DNA of 64,000 nt. It comes from Streptomyces sp. NRRL B-1140 (lineage in GTDB: Bacteria > Actinomycetota > Actinomycetes > Streptomycetales > Streptomycetaceae). Shown one piece after another: positions 37,043 through 46,200 of the stretch. The stretch is taken from positions 1 to 64,000 of the forward strand of contig NZ_LGEA01000092.1 of NCBI RefSeq assembly GCF_001280065.1, given 5' to 3'. The position numbers were made by a program, and so were the translations under genes. The notes under the pieces were generated by a model. That model did no database searches, was not told the origin of the DNA, and was given only the letters and a program-made list of their open reading frames with translations. Numbering within the stretch: the stretch's first letter is position 1; the number at the start of each line of letters is the position of its first letter.

Positions 37043-37654
37043 ATGCAGAGCCGCAGCCCAGCCAGCCGCACCGGGCGTCCGCGGAGCGCCACGGCGGACG
37101 CCGCGATCCTGGCCGCGACGCGCGAGGCGCTCGTGGAACTTGGCTGGTCCAAACTCACCCTCGGAGACGTCGCGACGCGCGCCGGGGTTGCAAAGACGAC
37201 GCTCTACCGTCGCTGGGCGGGCAAGAACGAACTGGTCGTCGACGCGGTCGCGGAACTCTTCGACGAGCTGGAACTCCCGGACCGCGGCTCCCTGGCCGCC
37301 GACATCGAGGGCGTGGTCCTGCAGTTCGCCACGATCCTGGCTCTTCCGGAGGCCAGGAGCGGCCTGATGGCGGTGGTGGCGGAGGCCACCCGCGACGAGG
37401 CGCTGCGCGAACGCATCCGGGCCTCGGTCGTCGACCGCCAGAAGCGCCTGGTCCTGGAGGGCCGCGCGCGGGCGCAGGTCCGGGGCGAACTCCCCCCGGA
37501 GCCGGACCCCGCCGCGGCCGACCGCACGGTGGACCTGATCTTCGACATGGTGGCGGGTGCGGTGGTCCACCGCACCCTGGTGAGCGCGGAACCGGCGGAC
37601 GAGGAATGGGTCCGCAGCTTCACCAGGGTGCTGCTGCACGGGCTGGGCGGCTAG
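37043..37654 (+). CDS. TetR-family transcriptional regulator
   Basis: 203 residues. HTH ~15-60 (ADAAILAATREALVELGWSK and VATRAGVAKTTLYRRWAGK), followed by a TetR_C-type ligand domain that starts ELPDRGSLAADIEGVVL. The ATG at 37043 is the first sensible start; no strong ribosome site. The target may be itself via the palindrome at 36940-36956, or the convergent icmA region; no ligand can be predicted. Confidence 0.88.
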   Translation: MQSRSPASRTGRPRSATADAAILAATREALVELGWSKLTLGDVATRAGVAKTTLYRRWAGKNELVVDAVAELFDELELPDRGSLAADIEGVVLQFATILALPEARSGLMAVVAEATRDEALRERIRASVVDRQKRLVLEGRARAQVRGELPPEPDPAAADRTVDLIFDMVAGAVVHRTLVSAEPADEEWVRSFTRVLLHGLGG

Positions 37655-37693
37655 ACCGTCACCTGCGGACGGGGTGCGGACGGCAGAGCCGGG

Positions 37694-39394
37694 TCAGAAG
37701 CCGGCCGGCTCCGTGTACACCCCCCACTCGTCCCGCAGCACTCCGCAGATCTCGCCGAGCGTGGCCTCCGCGCGGACCGCGTCCAGCATCGGCTCGATCA
37801 TGTTGGCGCCGCTGCGGGCGGCGGCGAGCATGGCGTCGAGCGCGGTGCGCACCGCCGCGTCGTCACGGGCCGCCTTGCGCCCGCCGAGCGCCCGGACCTG
37901 CTCGCGCTCCACCTCGTGGCTGACCCGCAGGATCTCCAGGTCCCCGGTCACCGAGCCGTCGTGACAGTTCACGCCGACGACCCTCTTGTCGCCCTTCTCC
38001 AGGGCCTGCTGGTACCGGAAGGCCGACTCGGCGATCTCCCCGGTGAACCAGCCGTCCTCGATGCCGCGCAGGATCCCGGAGGTGATCGGGCCGATCGGGT
38101 GCTGCCCGTCGGGGTGCGCCCGCAGACCGCGCTCCTTGATCTGGTCGAAGATCTTCTCCGCGTCCGCCTCGATGCGGTCGGTCAGCTGTTCGACGTACCA
38201 GGAACCGCCCAGCGGGTCGGCCACGTTGGCGACGCCGGTCTCCTCCATCAGCACCTGCTGGGTGCGCAGCGCGATCTCGGCAGCCTGCTCGCTCGGCAGG
38301 GCGAGGGTCTCGTCGAGGGCGTTGGTGTGCAGCGAGTTCGTCCCGCCGAGCACGGCCGCCAGCGCCTCCACGGCCGTCCGTACGACGTTGTTGTACGGCT
38401 GCTGAGCAGTGAGGGACACGCCCGCGGTCTGTGTGTGGAACCGCAGCCACTGGGCCTTCTCGGACTTCGCGCCGTAGACGTCCCGCATCCAGCGGGCCCA
38501 GATGCGGCGCGCAGCGCGGAACTTGGCGATCTCCTCGAAGAAGTCGACGTGCGCGTCGAAGAAGAAGGACAGGCCGGGGGCGAAGACGTCCACGTCCAGG
38601 CCGCGCGACAGGCCCAGCTCGACGTACCCGAACCCGTCGGCGAGCGTGTACGCCAGCTCCTGCGCGGCCGTCGAGCCGGCCTCGCGGATGTGGTAGCCGG
38701 AGACGGACAGCGGCTTGTACGCGGGGATGCCGGCCGCGCAGTGCTCCATGAGGTCGCCGATGAGCCGCAGGTGCGGCTCGGGCTGGAAGAGCCACTCCTT
38801 CTGGGCGATGTACTCCTTGAAGATGTCCGTCTGGAGCGTGCCGTTCAGGACGGACGGGTCGACGCCCTGCCGTTCGGCGGCGACCAGGTACATGCAGAAG
38901 ACGGGGACGGCCGGACCGCTGATGGTCATCGACGTCGTGACGTCACCGAGCGGGATGTCCTTGAACAGGACCTCCATGTCGGCCGCCGAGTCGATGGCGA
39001 CCCCGCAGTGCCCGACCTCACCCAGCGAGCGCGGGTCGTCGGAGTCGCGGCCCATCAGCGTCGGCATGTCGAAGGCGACCGAGAGCCCGCCTCCGCCGTT
39101 GCGGAGGATCATCTTGTAGCGCTCGTTGGTCTGCTCGGCGTTGCCGAACCCGGCGAACTGCCGGATGGTCCACGTCCGCCCCCGGTAGCCGGTCGCGTAC
39201 AGGCCACGGGTGAAGGGGTACTCCCCCGGCCAGCCGATCCGGTCGAACCCCTCGTAGGTGTCACCGGGCCGGGGCCCGTACACCGGCTCCACGGGATCGC
39301 CGGAGAGCGTGGTGAAGTCGGCTTCGCGCTTGCGCGCGGCGTCGTACCGGGCCTGCCAGCGGCGGCGGCCCTCGTCGATGGCGTCAGCGTCCAT
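37694..39394 (-). CDS. icmA: isobutyryl-CoA mutase large subunit
   Basis: 566 residues, the same length as the characterised Streptomyces IcmA. It holds the substrate half of the B12-dependent mutase that interconverts isobutyryl-CoA and n-butyryl-CoA, linking valine breakdown to fatty acid and polyketide building blocks. The specificity residues that separate it from methylmalonyl-CoA mutase are visible: Phe80 (TIRQFAGFG, where MCM has Tyr) and Gln198 (YIAQKE, where MCM has Arg). The cobalamin-binding small subunit (icmB) is not fused and not in the window. The ATG at 39394 has GAGGGT upstream; a start at 39478 would add an unrelated leader. meaB and mce lie 8-12 kb away on the same segment. 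Confidence 0.95.
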   Translation of the reverse strand: MDADAIDEGRRRWQARYDAARKREADFTTLSGDPVEPVYGPRPGDTYEGFDRIGWPGEYPFTRGLYATGYRGRTWTIRQFAGFGNAEQTNERYKMILRNGGGGLSVAFDMPTLMGRDSDDPRSLGEVGHCGVAIDSAADMEVLFKDIPLGDVTTSMTISGPAVPVFCMYLVAAERQGVDPSVLNGTLQTDIFKEYIAQKEWLFQPEPHLRLIGDLMEHCAAGIPAYKPLSVSGYHIREAGSTAAQELAYTLADGFGYVELGLSRGLDVDVFAPGLSFFFDAHVDFFEEIAKFRAARRIWARWMRDVYGAKSEKAQWLRFHTQTAGVSLTAQQPYNNVVRTAVEALAAVLGGTNSLHTNALDETLALPSEQAAEIALRTQQVLMEETGVANVADPLGGSWYVEQLTDRIEADAEKIFDQIKERGLRAHPDGQHPIGPITSGILRGIEDGWFTGEIAESAFRYQQALEKGDKRVVGVNCHDGSVTGDLEILRVSHEVEREQVRALGGRKAARDDAAVRTALDAMLAAARSGANMIEPMLDAVRAEATLGEICGVLRDEWGVYTEPAGF

Positions 39395-39508
39395 ACCCTC
39401 GAATTTACTTGGACGTCCTAGTAAATGTCGATGGCTGACGGGAGTGACCTGGCGAACGGGTGAGGCAGGCCGCCGCACGCACGCTTGCCGCGGCGGCCCC
39501 GGATCCGG

Positions 39509-39847
39509 CTACGCCTTGACCGGCGCGGGCGCGTCCTCGGCGAGCTTGCCCTCCAGCTCGTGGCTGATCCTGCGCTCCACGAAGAACGCGGCCGTGGGGA
39601 TCGTGCCGGCGAGCAGCACCCACAGCTGCTTCTTGACCGGCCACTTCGCCTTGGAGCCGAGGTCGAAGGCGAAAATCAGGTACACGACGTACAACCAGCC
39701 GTGCGCGATGCTGACCACCTGGGTGAAGTCAGCCGCGCCGCCCAGATCCAGGACGTACTTGCCGATCATGCCGAGGGTCAGCGCGACGAGCAGCACACCG
39801 GTGACGTAGGCCATGACCCGGTAGCGGGTCAGCACGCTCTTCTTCAT
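39509..39847 (-). CDS. DUF3817 small membrane protein
   Basis: 112 residues with three membrane segments (MAYVTGVLLVALTLGMIGKY, WLYVVYLIFAFDLG, LWVLLAGTIPTAAFFVERRI). The HGWLYVVYLIFAFDL and FFVERRI motifs define DUF3817. A second DUF3817 protein lies at 40787-41131, only two genes away. Function unknown. Confidence 0.82.
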   Translation of the reverse strand: MKKSVLTRYRVMAYVTGVLLVALTLGMIGKYVLDLGGAADFTQVVSIAHGWLYVVYLIFAFDLGSKAKWPVKKQLWVLLAGTIPTAAFFVERRISHELEGKLAEDAPAPVKA

Positions 39848-39890
39848 GCCGTCGAGCGTAACGACCCGTTCCGGGGGATCTTGCCCCGGG

Positions 39891-40400
39891 TCACTCCTCT
39901 TCGAAGTCGCCTGCCGAGACGCGCAGCGGCCGCAGCATCGCGAAGATCTCCGCGCATTCCTCGGCGTCGTACACGCCGAGCCCGAAGTCCATCGCCATCA
40001 GGTCGCGGGTGGCCGACTCCACGACCTCCCGTCCCCTGCCGGTGATGCTGGCGAGGGTGCCGCGGCCGTCGTTCGGGTTGGGCCGCTTGGCGACCAGGCC
40101 CGACTTCACCAACCGGTCCACGGTGTTCGTCACGGACGTGGGGTGCACCATGAGCCGCTCACCGATCTTGGACATCGGCAGTTCGCCGGACTTGGAGAAG
40201 GTGAGCAGCACCAGCGCCTCGTAGCGCGCGAACGTCAGCCCGTACGGCCTGACCACCGCGTCGACCTCGGCGAGGAGGATCTGCTGAGCGCGCATGATCG
40301 AGGTGATCGCGGCCATGGACGGCACGTTCCCCCAGCGCTGCTTCCAGCGTTCGTCGGCGCGCGCGATCGGATCGAAGGAGAGACTGAGCGGCTTCGGCAC
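39891..40400 (-). CDS. MarR-family transcriptional regulator
   Basis: 169-residue winged-helix regulator. DNA-binding region LPMSKIGERLMVHPTSVTNT and the beta-wing KRPNPNDGRGTLASIT; N- and C-terminal helices form the dimer. GTG at 40400 starts it. It is flanked by DUF3817 genes on the same strand, 43 bp upstream of the next. The family often senses small phenolics or oxidants; no cysteine is visible in the core. Confidence 0.88.
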   Translation of the reverse strand: MPKPLSLSFDPIARADERWKQRWGNVPSMAAITSIMRAQQILLAEVDAVVRPYGLTFARYEALVLLTFSKSGELPMSKIGERLMVHPTSVTNTVDRLVKSGLVAKRPNPNDGRGTLASITGRGREVVESATRDLMAMDFGLGVYDAEECAEIFAMLRPLRVSAGDFEEE

Positions 40401-40496
40401 GAACCCGACCTTACCGGCCGGTCACATGGTGGTCAGCCCCGTCTCGCCCTTCGGGCGCGGGCACCGGCCCCGGTGCCCGCGTCACTGTCCCGGCGG

Positions 40497-40790
40497 CTAC
40501 TCGGCGAGGTGCCGCTCCACCGTCTCCACCTTGGACGTCAGGCCGTCCGACACGCCGGGGCGGATGTCCGCCTTGAGGACGAGGGAGACCCGGGGCGCGC
40601 GGCGCTCGACCGCGGCGACCGCACGCCGGACGACGTCCATGACCTCGTCCCACTCCCCTTCGACGGACGTGAACATCGCGTCGGTGCGGTTCGGCAGTCC
40701 GGACTCGCGCACCACCCGCACGGCGTCGGCGACGTACTCCCCCACGTCCTCGCCGACCCCGAGCGGCGTCACGGAAAAGGCGACGATCAC
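40497..40790 (-). CDS. MTH1187-family (DUF77) thiamine-binding-like protein
   Basis: 97 residues forming a ferredoxin-like fold: [20 protein letters not shown] at the N terminus and [16 protein letters not shown] in the middle, both typical of the MTH1187/YkoF-like family that binds thiamine or its pyrimidine part. Its ATG overlaps the stop of the upstream DUF3817 gene by four bases, so they are co-translated. Binding of thiamine is family knowledge, not shown here. Confidence 0.8.
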   Translation of the reverse strand: MIVAFSVTPLGVGEDVGEYVADAVRVVRESGLPNRTDAMFTSVEGEWDEVMDVVRRAVAAVERRAPRVSLVLKADIRPGVSDGLTSKVETVERHLAE

Positions 40791-41131
40791 GCGCCCACCA
40801 CACCTTCCTTGCGCGCGCGGGAGGCGATGACCGCGTCCTCGGCCTCACGCCGGAGCCTGCGCTCGGCGACGAACCCGCCGCCGGGCAGCACCGAGAGGAC
40901 GAAGTACAGCGCGGCGGTCTTCAGCGACCACTTCGCCCGGTTCCACGCGTCGGCCCAGAAGATCACGTACAGGACGAACAGGAGGCCGTGCACCGCGCCC
41001 ATCACCGGCACGGCGTTGAAGTCCGTGGTCCGCTTCAGCACCGAGCAGACCAGCAGGATGAGGAAGGAGATCGCCTCGGGTGCCGAGACCAGGCGGAGGC
41101 GGCGGATGGCGGTGGCGGTCTTGAGGTCCAC
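40787..41131 (-). CDS. DUF3817 small membrane protein (second copy)
   Basis: 114 residues with three membrane segments; [16 protein letters not shown] and [14 protein letters not shown] correspond to the motifs of the copy at 39509-39847. Coupled (ATGA) to the MTH1187-family gene downstream, which may hint at transport or sensing of a vitamin-like ligand. Confidence 0.82.
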   Translation of the reverse strand: MDLKTATAIRRLRLVSAPEAISFLILLVCSVLKRTTDFNAVPVMGAVHGLLFVLYVIFWADAWNRAKWSLKTAALYFVLSVLPGGGFVAERRLRREAEDAVIASRARKEGVVGA

Positions 41132-41316
41132 GGGTCACCTTCGGTGAGAGAGGAAACAGATTGTGAACGCGCGCACAAGCGTCCCGCCCATTGTGGCAAA
41201 CCGCCGGGGTCCCTCCGTCCGGGGGTCCGCCCCCCCGGCCCTTAAGGGTGTGATCAGGGTCGTTCTCCACCCACGGGCCCTGTCCGCGAGGCCCGGCCTG
41301 CGGATACCTTCCCCTC

Positions 41317-41955
41317 GTGGCGATGTTCCGACTTCAGAGCAGCAAGGTGCTCGCCGTCGACATGACCGGAGACGCCGTCAAGGCGAAGAACGGCTCGATG
41401 GTCGCGTACGACGGGGAGATGGCCTTCAAGAAGCTCAGCGGCGGCGGCGAGGGGATCCGGGGAATGGTGACCCGGCGGCTGACCGGTGAGCAGATGACGT
41501 TGATGGAGGTGAAGGGGCGCGGGACCTGCTGGTTCGCGGACCGCGCCTCCGAGATAAACCTGGTCAGCGTCCAGGGCGACAAGCTCTACGTCGAGTCGAG
41601 CAACCTGCTCGCGACCGACGCCGGGCTGCGCACGGGCACGGAGTTCACCGGCCTGCGCGGCGCCTCCCAGGGCAACGGGCTGTTCACGACGACCGTCGAG
41701 GGCCACGGCCATGCGGCGATCATGTCGGACGGCCCGGCGGTGGTGCTGCGGGTGAGCGCCCAGTACCCCCTGACGGTCGACCCGGGGGCGTATGTGGCGC
41801 ACCAGGGGAATCTGCGGCAGTCCTTCCAGTCCGGTGTGACGTTCCGCACGCTGCTCGGGGAGGGCGGCGGCGAGGCGTTCCAGATGCGGTTCGAGGGCGA
41901 CGGGCTGGTGTACGTGCAGCCGAGTGAGCGGAACACGATCGCGGGGGACGTGTGA
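41317..41955 (+). CDS. AIM24-family protein 1
   Basis: 212-residue beta-rich AIM24 (TerD/AMPK-beta-unrelated, formerly DUF124) protein. Typical features: MVAYDGEMAFKKL, LTGEQMTLMEVKGRGTCWFA, LYVESSNLLATDAGL and GEAFQMRFEGDGLVYVQPSE. No signal peptide or membrane segment. GTG at 41317 or ATG at 41323; no ribosome site is visible, so the message may be leaderless. It is the first of three adjacent paralogues transcribed together. The biochemical role of bacterial AIM24 proteins is not established; mitochondrial AIM24 helps organise inner-membrane complexes. Confidence 0.85.
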   Translation: MAMFRLQSSKVLAVDMTGDAVKAKNGSMVAYDGEMAFKKLSGGGEGIRGMVTRRLTGEQMTLMEVKGRGTCWFADRASEINLVSVQGDKLYVESSNLLATDAGLRTGTEFTGLRGASQGNGLFTTTVEGHGHAAIMSDGPAVVLRVSAQYPLTVDPGAYVAHQGNLRQSFQSGVTFRTLLGEGGGEAFQMRFEGDGLVYVQPSERNTIAGDV

Positions 41956-41956
41956 C

Positions 41957-42607
41957 ATGGCTTTCCGGGAGATCAACGGAAAGATGATCGAGGCGACGGT
42001 CGCGCCGGGGCAGCGGCTGTTCAGTCAGCGCGGGGCGATGCTCGCGTACAAGGGCGAGGTGTCCTTCACACCCAACATGGCGGGCGGCCAGGGCGGGATC
42101 ATGTCGATGATCGGCCGCCGGGTGGCGAACGAGGACACGCCCCTGATGTCCGTCGAGGGCAGCGGCACGGTCCTGTTCGGGCACGGCGGACACCACGTCC
42201 AGGTGATCCGCCTCACCGGCGACACGCTCTACGTCGAGGCGGACCGCCTCCTGGCCTTCGAGGGCTCGCTCCAGCAGGGCACGATGTTCCTGGGCTCGCA
42301 GGGCGGCGTCATGGGCATGGTGCGGGGCCAGGTCAGCGGCCAGGGGCTGTTCACCACGACGCTGCAGGGGCACGGTGCCGTCGCGGTCATGGCTCACGGC
42401 GGTGTCATCGAGATCCCGATCAGCCCGCAGCGCCCGGTCCACGTGGACCCGCAGGCCTACGTCGCCCACCACGGCGACGTGCGCAACAAGCTCTCGGCCG
42501 CCCTGGGCTGGCGGGACATGGTGGGCCGCGGCTCGGGCGAGGCCTTCCAGCTGGAGCTCAGCGGCAGCGGTGCGGTGTACGTCCAGGCGTCGGAGGAGAA
42601 GCTGTGA
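41957..42607 (+). CDS. AIM24-family protein 2
   Basis: 216 residues, starting one base after the previous stop. It repeats the family features: MLAYKGEVSFTPNMAGGQGG, the gate LMSVEGSGTVLFGHGGHHVQ, LYVEADRLLAFEGSL and GEAFQLELSGSGAVYVQASE. The Gly-rich loop (MAGGQGGIMSMIGRR) is longer than in copy 1. Overlap of its stop with the next GTG (GTGA) couples translation. Confidence 0.87.
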   Translation: MAFREINGKMIEATVAPGQRLFSQRGAMLAYKGEVSFTPNMAGGQGGIMSMIGRRVANEDTPLMSVEGSGTVLFGHGGHHVQVIRLTGDTLYVEADRLLAFEGSLQQGTMFLGSQGGVMGMVRGQVSGQGLFTTTLQGHGAVAVMAHGGVIEIPISPQRPVHVDPQAYVAHHGDVRNKLSAALGWRDMVGRGSGEAFQLELSGSGAVYVQASEEKL

Positions 42608-43404
42608 GCACCTACGGAACCCCGGGCGCCGGCCCCGTGGTCTTCGACCCGGCGACCCTGCCGCCCGACGACAACGTCAATCCCTACACCTTCTGCGTGG
42701 AGCTCAAGGGGAGCCAGTGGTTCCTGCAGAAGGGGAAGATGATCGCCTACTACGGCTCGATCGACTTCAACGGCGTCGGACACGGCCGGCTGGACCGTCT
42801 CGTGCGCACCTCGTTCCATTCGCCACTGCACGCGAGCGACTGGGTCGTGGCCGAGGGCTCGGGCAAGATGCTCCTCGCGGACCGGGCCTTCGACGTCAAC
42901 TCGTACGACCTCGAGGACGGCAACCTGACCATTCGCTCGGGCAACCTGCTCGCTTTTCAGCCAACTCTCGCATTGAAGCAATCAATCGTGCCGGGTTTTC
43001 TGACCCTCATCGGAACCGGAAAGTTCGTGGCCGCGTCCAACGGACCGGTGGTGTTCATGGAACCCCCCATCCGGGTCGACCCCCAGGCCCTGGTCGGCTG
43101 GGCGGACTGCCCCTCCCCCTGCCATCACTACGACCACGGGTACATGACCGGCGTCATGGGCGGTCTACGTGCGCTGACGGGCCTCGGAGGCGCCTCCGGC
43201 GAGGAGCACCAATTCGAGTTCGTCGGCGCCGGGACGGTGCTGCTCCAGTCGTCCGAGACCCTGATGGCCGAGCAGGCCACGGGGACCGTTCCACACCAGG
43301 CCGGCGTGCCCGGCGGCGGGGCGCACAGCCCCCAGACGGGGCAGTCGGGCGTACCGCGCCTTCCCGGACAGCTGGGGGACCTCCAGCGTCGCTTCGGGCT
43401 GTGA
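42604..43404 (+). CDS. AIM24-family protein 3
   Basis: 266 residues, the most divergent copy. Core motifs KMIAYYGSIDFNGVG, DWVVAEGSGKMLLADRAFDV and IRSGNLLAFQPTLA are kept. An insertion contains CPSPCHHYDHGYM (two Cys, three His), a possible metal site absent from the other copies. A Gln/Gly/Pro-rich tail ends it. The GTG start overlaps the preceding stop. All three are expected to form a hetero-complex or nested barrel, by inference from co-translation. Confidence 0.86.
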   Translation: MSTYGTPGAGPVVFDPATLPPDDNVNPYTFCVELKGSQWFLQKGKMIAYYGSIDFNGVGHGRLDRLVRTSFHSPLHASDWVVAEGSGKMLLADRAFDVNSYDLEDGNLTIRSGNLLAFQPTLALKQSIVPGFLTLIGTGKFVAASNGPVVFMEPPIRVDPQALVGWADCPSPCHHYDHGYMTGVMGGLRALTGLGGASGEEHQFEFVGAGTVLLQSSETLMAEQATGTVPHQAGVPGGGAHSPQTGQSGVPRLPGQLGDLQRRFGL

Positions 43405-43520
43405 GCGGTAGTCTGCAGAGTGTGACATCGAACGTCTGCGCACTGCTGTTCGCCAGGCGTACACCGTCACACGCCACCCCTCACTAGTTCACCTTTCAAC
43501 CTTTTAGGTAGACTTCATTC

Positions 43521-43997
43521 ATGGAGACCGAGACGGCCACCCGCTGGCTGACCGATGCGGAGCAGTGCGCCTGGCGCACCCACCTGGAGGTCAACAGGCT
43601 GTTGACGTACCAGCTCGAGAAGGACCTGCAGCCGTTCGGCCTGACAATGAACGACTACGAGATCCTGGTGAATCTCTCCGAGTCCGACGATCAGAGAATG
43701 CGGATGAGCGACCTCGCCTCCGCCACCCTTCAGTCCAAGAGCCGCCTCTCGCACCAGATCACGCGGATGGAGAACGCGAACCTGGTCCGGCGGGAGAACT
43801 GCGAGTCGGACCGCCGGGGCCTCTACGCGGTCCTCACCGACCACGGCATGGCGACGATGCAGAAAGTCGCGCCCCACCATGTGGCGTCCGTGCGCAGGCA
43901 CTTCATCGACCTGCTGTCCCCCGAGGCCCTGACCGAGCTGGACAAGAGTCTCAAGCCCATCGCGGAGCACCTGCGCGGCCAGCGCGGACGCCCGTAG
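43521..43997 (+). CDS. MarR-family transcriptional regulator
   Basis: 158 residues; winged helix RMSDLASATLQSKSRLSHQI and wing RRENCESDRRGLYAVLT (one Cys in the wing). The family includes oxidative-stress regulators, but the OhrR N-terminal redox Cys is not present here. A TAGACT -10 element at 43509-43514 places the transcript start at the ATG, so it is probably leaderless. Its 3' end is convergent with the two-component kinase gene. Confidence 0.87.
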   Translation: METETATRWLTDAEQCAWRTHLEVNRLLTYQLEKDLQPFGLTMNDYEILVNLSESDDQRMRMSDLASATLQSKSRLSHQITRMENANLVRRENCESDRRGLYAVLTDHGMATMQKVAPHHVASVRRHFIDLLSPEALTELDKSLKPIAEHLRGQRGRP

Positions 43998-44009
43998 CAG
44001 CGCTGCCCG

Positions 44010-45419
44010 CTAGACGAGCGGCAGGCGGAGTTCGAACAGGGCTCCGCCTGCGGGTCCCCGCCCGGCCGTGAGGGTGCCGCCGTGCCGGACGGCTACGTCC
44101 CGGGCGATGGCGAGCCCCAGCCCGGCGCCGCCGTCGTCGCGGCTGCGGGCGGCGTCCAGCCGGACGAACCGTTCGAAGATCCGCTCCCGGTCGTCCTCGG
44201 GCACCCCGTCGCCGTCGTCCGCCACCCCGACCACGGCCCGGTCACCCTCGCGCCGCACGGTCACGGTGACGGCCGACCGGGCGTGCCGCTGGGCGTTGTC
44301 GAGCAGATTGGCGAGCACCCGCCCCAGCTGCCCCCGCGATCCGGCCACCTCCACCGGCTCCGCGTCCACCGTGACACCCGTCCGGCCCTCGGCCTGCTCC
44401 CGGGCGAGGCCCGCGAGGTCGACCTTGGCGTCGCCGGGCCGCTCCCCCGCGTCCAGCCGGGCCAGCAGCAGCAGATCGGCCGCCAGCCGCTGCAGCCGGA
44501 CGGTGTCCTCCACGGCCCCGTCGAGGTCCAGCAGCTCGGGGTGCGCGGCGGCCACCTCCAGTTGCGTGCGCAGCGAGGCGATCGGACTGCGCAGCTCGTG
44601 GGAGGCGTCGGCGACGAACCGCCGCTGCCGCTCCACGGACGTCTCCAGGGCCGCGAGCGTCTCGTTGGTGGTGCTGGCGAGCCGGGCGATCTCGTCGTGC
44701 GTGTCCGGCTCCGGGACACGCCGCGCGAGGTCCTCGGAGTGGGTGATCGCCGCCATCTCGCGCCGGATCCCCTCCACGGGCCGCAGGGCCCGCCGGGTGA
44801 CCAGCCAGGTCACGGCCGCGACAACGCCGAGCAGCAGCGGGAAACCGATCAGCATCACCGTCAGCGCCGTCCGCACGGCCCCGTGCTCGGCGGCCAGCGC
44901 GGAACCGGCGTAGACCTTGAGGTGCCCTCGGCCCTGGGTCTCCACCTCGACGGCGGCGAAGCGGTAGTCCTCCGCATCGCCGTCGATCGTGGCGGACCCG
45001 TTGCTGAAGACGCTCTCCCCGGAGATCTCACCGGGTTCGAGGGCCTCGCCCGCGTCCTCGGCGTCGTCATCGTCGTCCCCGGTGGCCTTCACGGCCGGCT
45101 GCGGCTTCACCTGCCCGCTGTCGGTCCCGCTGATCTTCTCCAGATCCTCGCTGGCCGCGACCAGCCGCCCGTGCTCGTCCAGGACCTGCACCGGCCCGTC
45201 GTCGCCGTCCAGCCCGGACAGCTTGTCGTACGGCGTTCCGGCGGCGAGCTCGGAGGCCACCGCCCGCGCGGAGCGCTCCGCCTGCGTACCGGCCTCGCCG
45301 ATCAGGTTGGACCGCAGGGACAGCAGCACGGCGCCCCCGGCGGCGACGAGCGCCACCGCGACCACGAGGGTCGCTCCCAGCGTGGCCCGCGCCCGGACGG
45401 ACCCGAACAGCCGCCTCAC
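44010..45419 (-). CDS. sensor histidine kinase (EnvZ/PhoR-like)
   Basis: 469 residues. TM1 (ATLGATLVVAVALVAAGGAVLL) and TM2 (LTVMLIGFPLLLGVVAAVTWLV) flank an extracytoplasmic domain (~35-170) rich in Asp/Glu (DDDDDAEDAGEALE). HAMP is followed by the phospho-acceptor His in FVADASHELRSPI, the N box NLLDNAQRHA, GVADDGDGVPEDD and GLGLAIARD. It overlaps the response regulator gene by four bases. The acidic external loop could bind cations or basic envelope stress signals. It is divergent from a secreted acidic PepSY-like protein, the likely regulatory target or accessory. Confidence 0.93.
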   Translation of the reverse strand: MRRLFGSVRARATLGATLVVAVALVAAGGAVLLSLRSNLIGEAGTQAERSARAVASELAAGTPYDKLSGLDGDDGPVQVLDEHGRLVAASEDLEKISGTDSGQVKPQPAVKATGDDDDDAEDAGEALEPGEISGESVFSNGSATIDGDAEDYRFAAVEVETQGRGHLKVYAGSALAAEHGAVRTALTVMLIGFPLLLGVVAAVTWLVTRRALRPVEGIRREMAAITHSEDLARRVPEPDTHDEIARLASTTNETLAALETSVERQRRFVADASHELRSPIASLRTQLEVAAAHPELLDLDGAVEDTVRLQRLAADLLLLARLDAGERPGDAKVDLAGLAREQAEGRTGVTVDAEPVEVAGSRGQLGRVLANLLDNAQRHARSAVTVTVRREGDRAVVGVADDGDGVPEDDRERIFERFVRLDAARSRDDGGAGLGLAIARDVAVRHGGTLTAGRGPAGGALFELRLPLV

Positions 45420-46084
45420 GGCGACGTCTCCAGCCGGTAGCCGGCCCCGCGCACGGTCCGGATCAGCCCCGCCCGCAGCTTGCGCCGCAGGGTGCTGACG
45501 TACACCTCGACGATGTTCGGGTCACCGTCGTACGCGAAGTCCCAGACGTGCTCCAGGATCTCGGACTTGGACACCACCTCGCCGGCCCGCAGCACGAGCT
45601 GCTCCAGCACGGAGAACTCCTTGGCGGTCAGGGCGATCTCGTCGTCACCGAGGAACACCCGGCGGGCCGCGGTGTCCACCTTCAGGTCGCCGTGCACATG
45701 CACGGGTGACGCCCCGGCCCCCTGTCCTCGCCGCCGCAGCAGCGCCTTGACCCGGGCGACGAGCACGACGTAAGAGAACGGCTTGGTCAGGTAGTCGTCC
45801 GCGCCGGTGTCGAGCCCCTCGGCCTCGTCGTACTCGCCGTCCTTGGCGGTCAGCATCAGGATCGGTACGTCGTGCCCGGCGGCGCGCAGGGCGGCGCAGA
45901 CCCGGTAGCCGTTGAGGCCGGGCAGCATGATGTCGAGGATGACCAGGTCGTACGTGCCCTCCGAGGCCTGGTACAGCCCTTCCTGGCCGTCGTGGACGAC
46001 GTCCACGGCGTACCCCTCGGCCGTCAGGCCCCTGGCGAGCGACAGGGCCAGCCGCTTCTCGTCCTCCACGATCAACAGGCGCAT
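45416..46084 (-). CDS. OmpR/PhoB-family response regulator
   Basis: 222 residues. Receiver with VEDE acidic pair, phospho-acceptor Asp51 (LVILDIMLPG) and TKPFSYVVL; then winged helix (~130-220; LTAKEFSVLEQLV to VYVSTLRRKL). It is first in the operon; the kinase ATG overlaps its stop. Direct TTCAG-type repeats lie in the divergent promoter region. Confidence 0.94.
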   Translation of the reverse strand: MRLLIVEDEKRLALSLARGLTAEGYAVDVVHDGQEGLYQASEGTYDLVILDIMLPGLNGYRVCAALRAAGHDVPILMLTAKDGEYDEAEGLDTGADDYLTKPFSYVVLVARVKALLRRRGQGAGASPVHVHGDLKVDTAARRVFLGDDEIALTAKEFSVLEQLVLRAGEVVSKSEILEHVWDFAYDGDPNIVEVYVSTLRRKLRAGLIRTVRGAGYRLETSP

Positions 46085-46117
46085 GCGTAAAGAGTGGCAA
46101 AGGCAAGCTGAAGATCC

Positions 46118-46144
46118 CTTCAGGGGGCTTCAGGTTCCTCTCAG
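46118..46144. promoter_or_regulatory. direct repeats CTTCAG / CTTCAG / TCTCAG between the two-component operon and the PepSY gene
   Basis: Three hexamers begin at 46118, 46128 and 46139, i.e. about one helical turn apart, with an inverted CTGAAG at ~46108. This is the spacing of OmpR-family binding sites. They lie ~35 bp from the regulator start and ~60 bp from the PepSY gene. Confidence 0.6.
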
Positions 46145-46200
46145 CCTCCGTCGGCCAGAGTCGAAGACGTCGAAAACGAAACGACTCGGGAGGAATCCGC

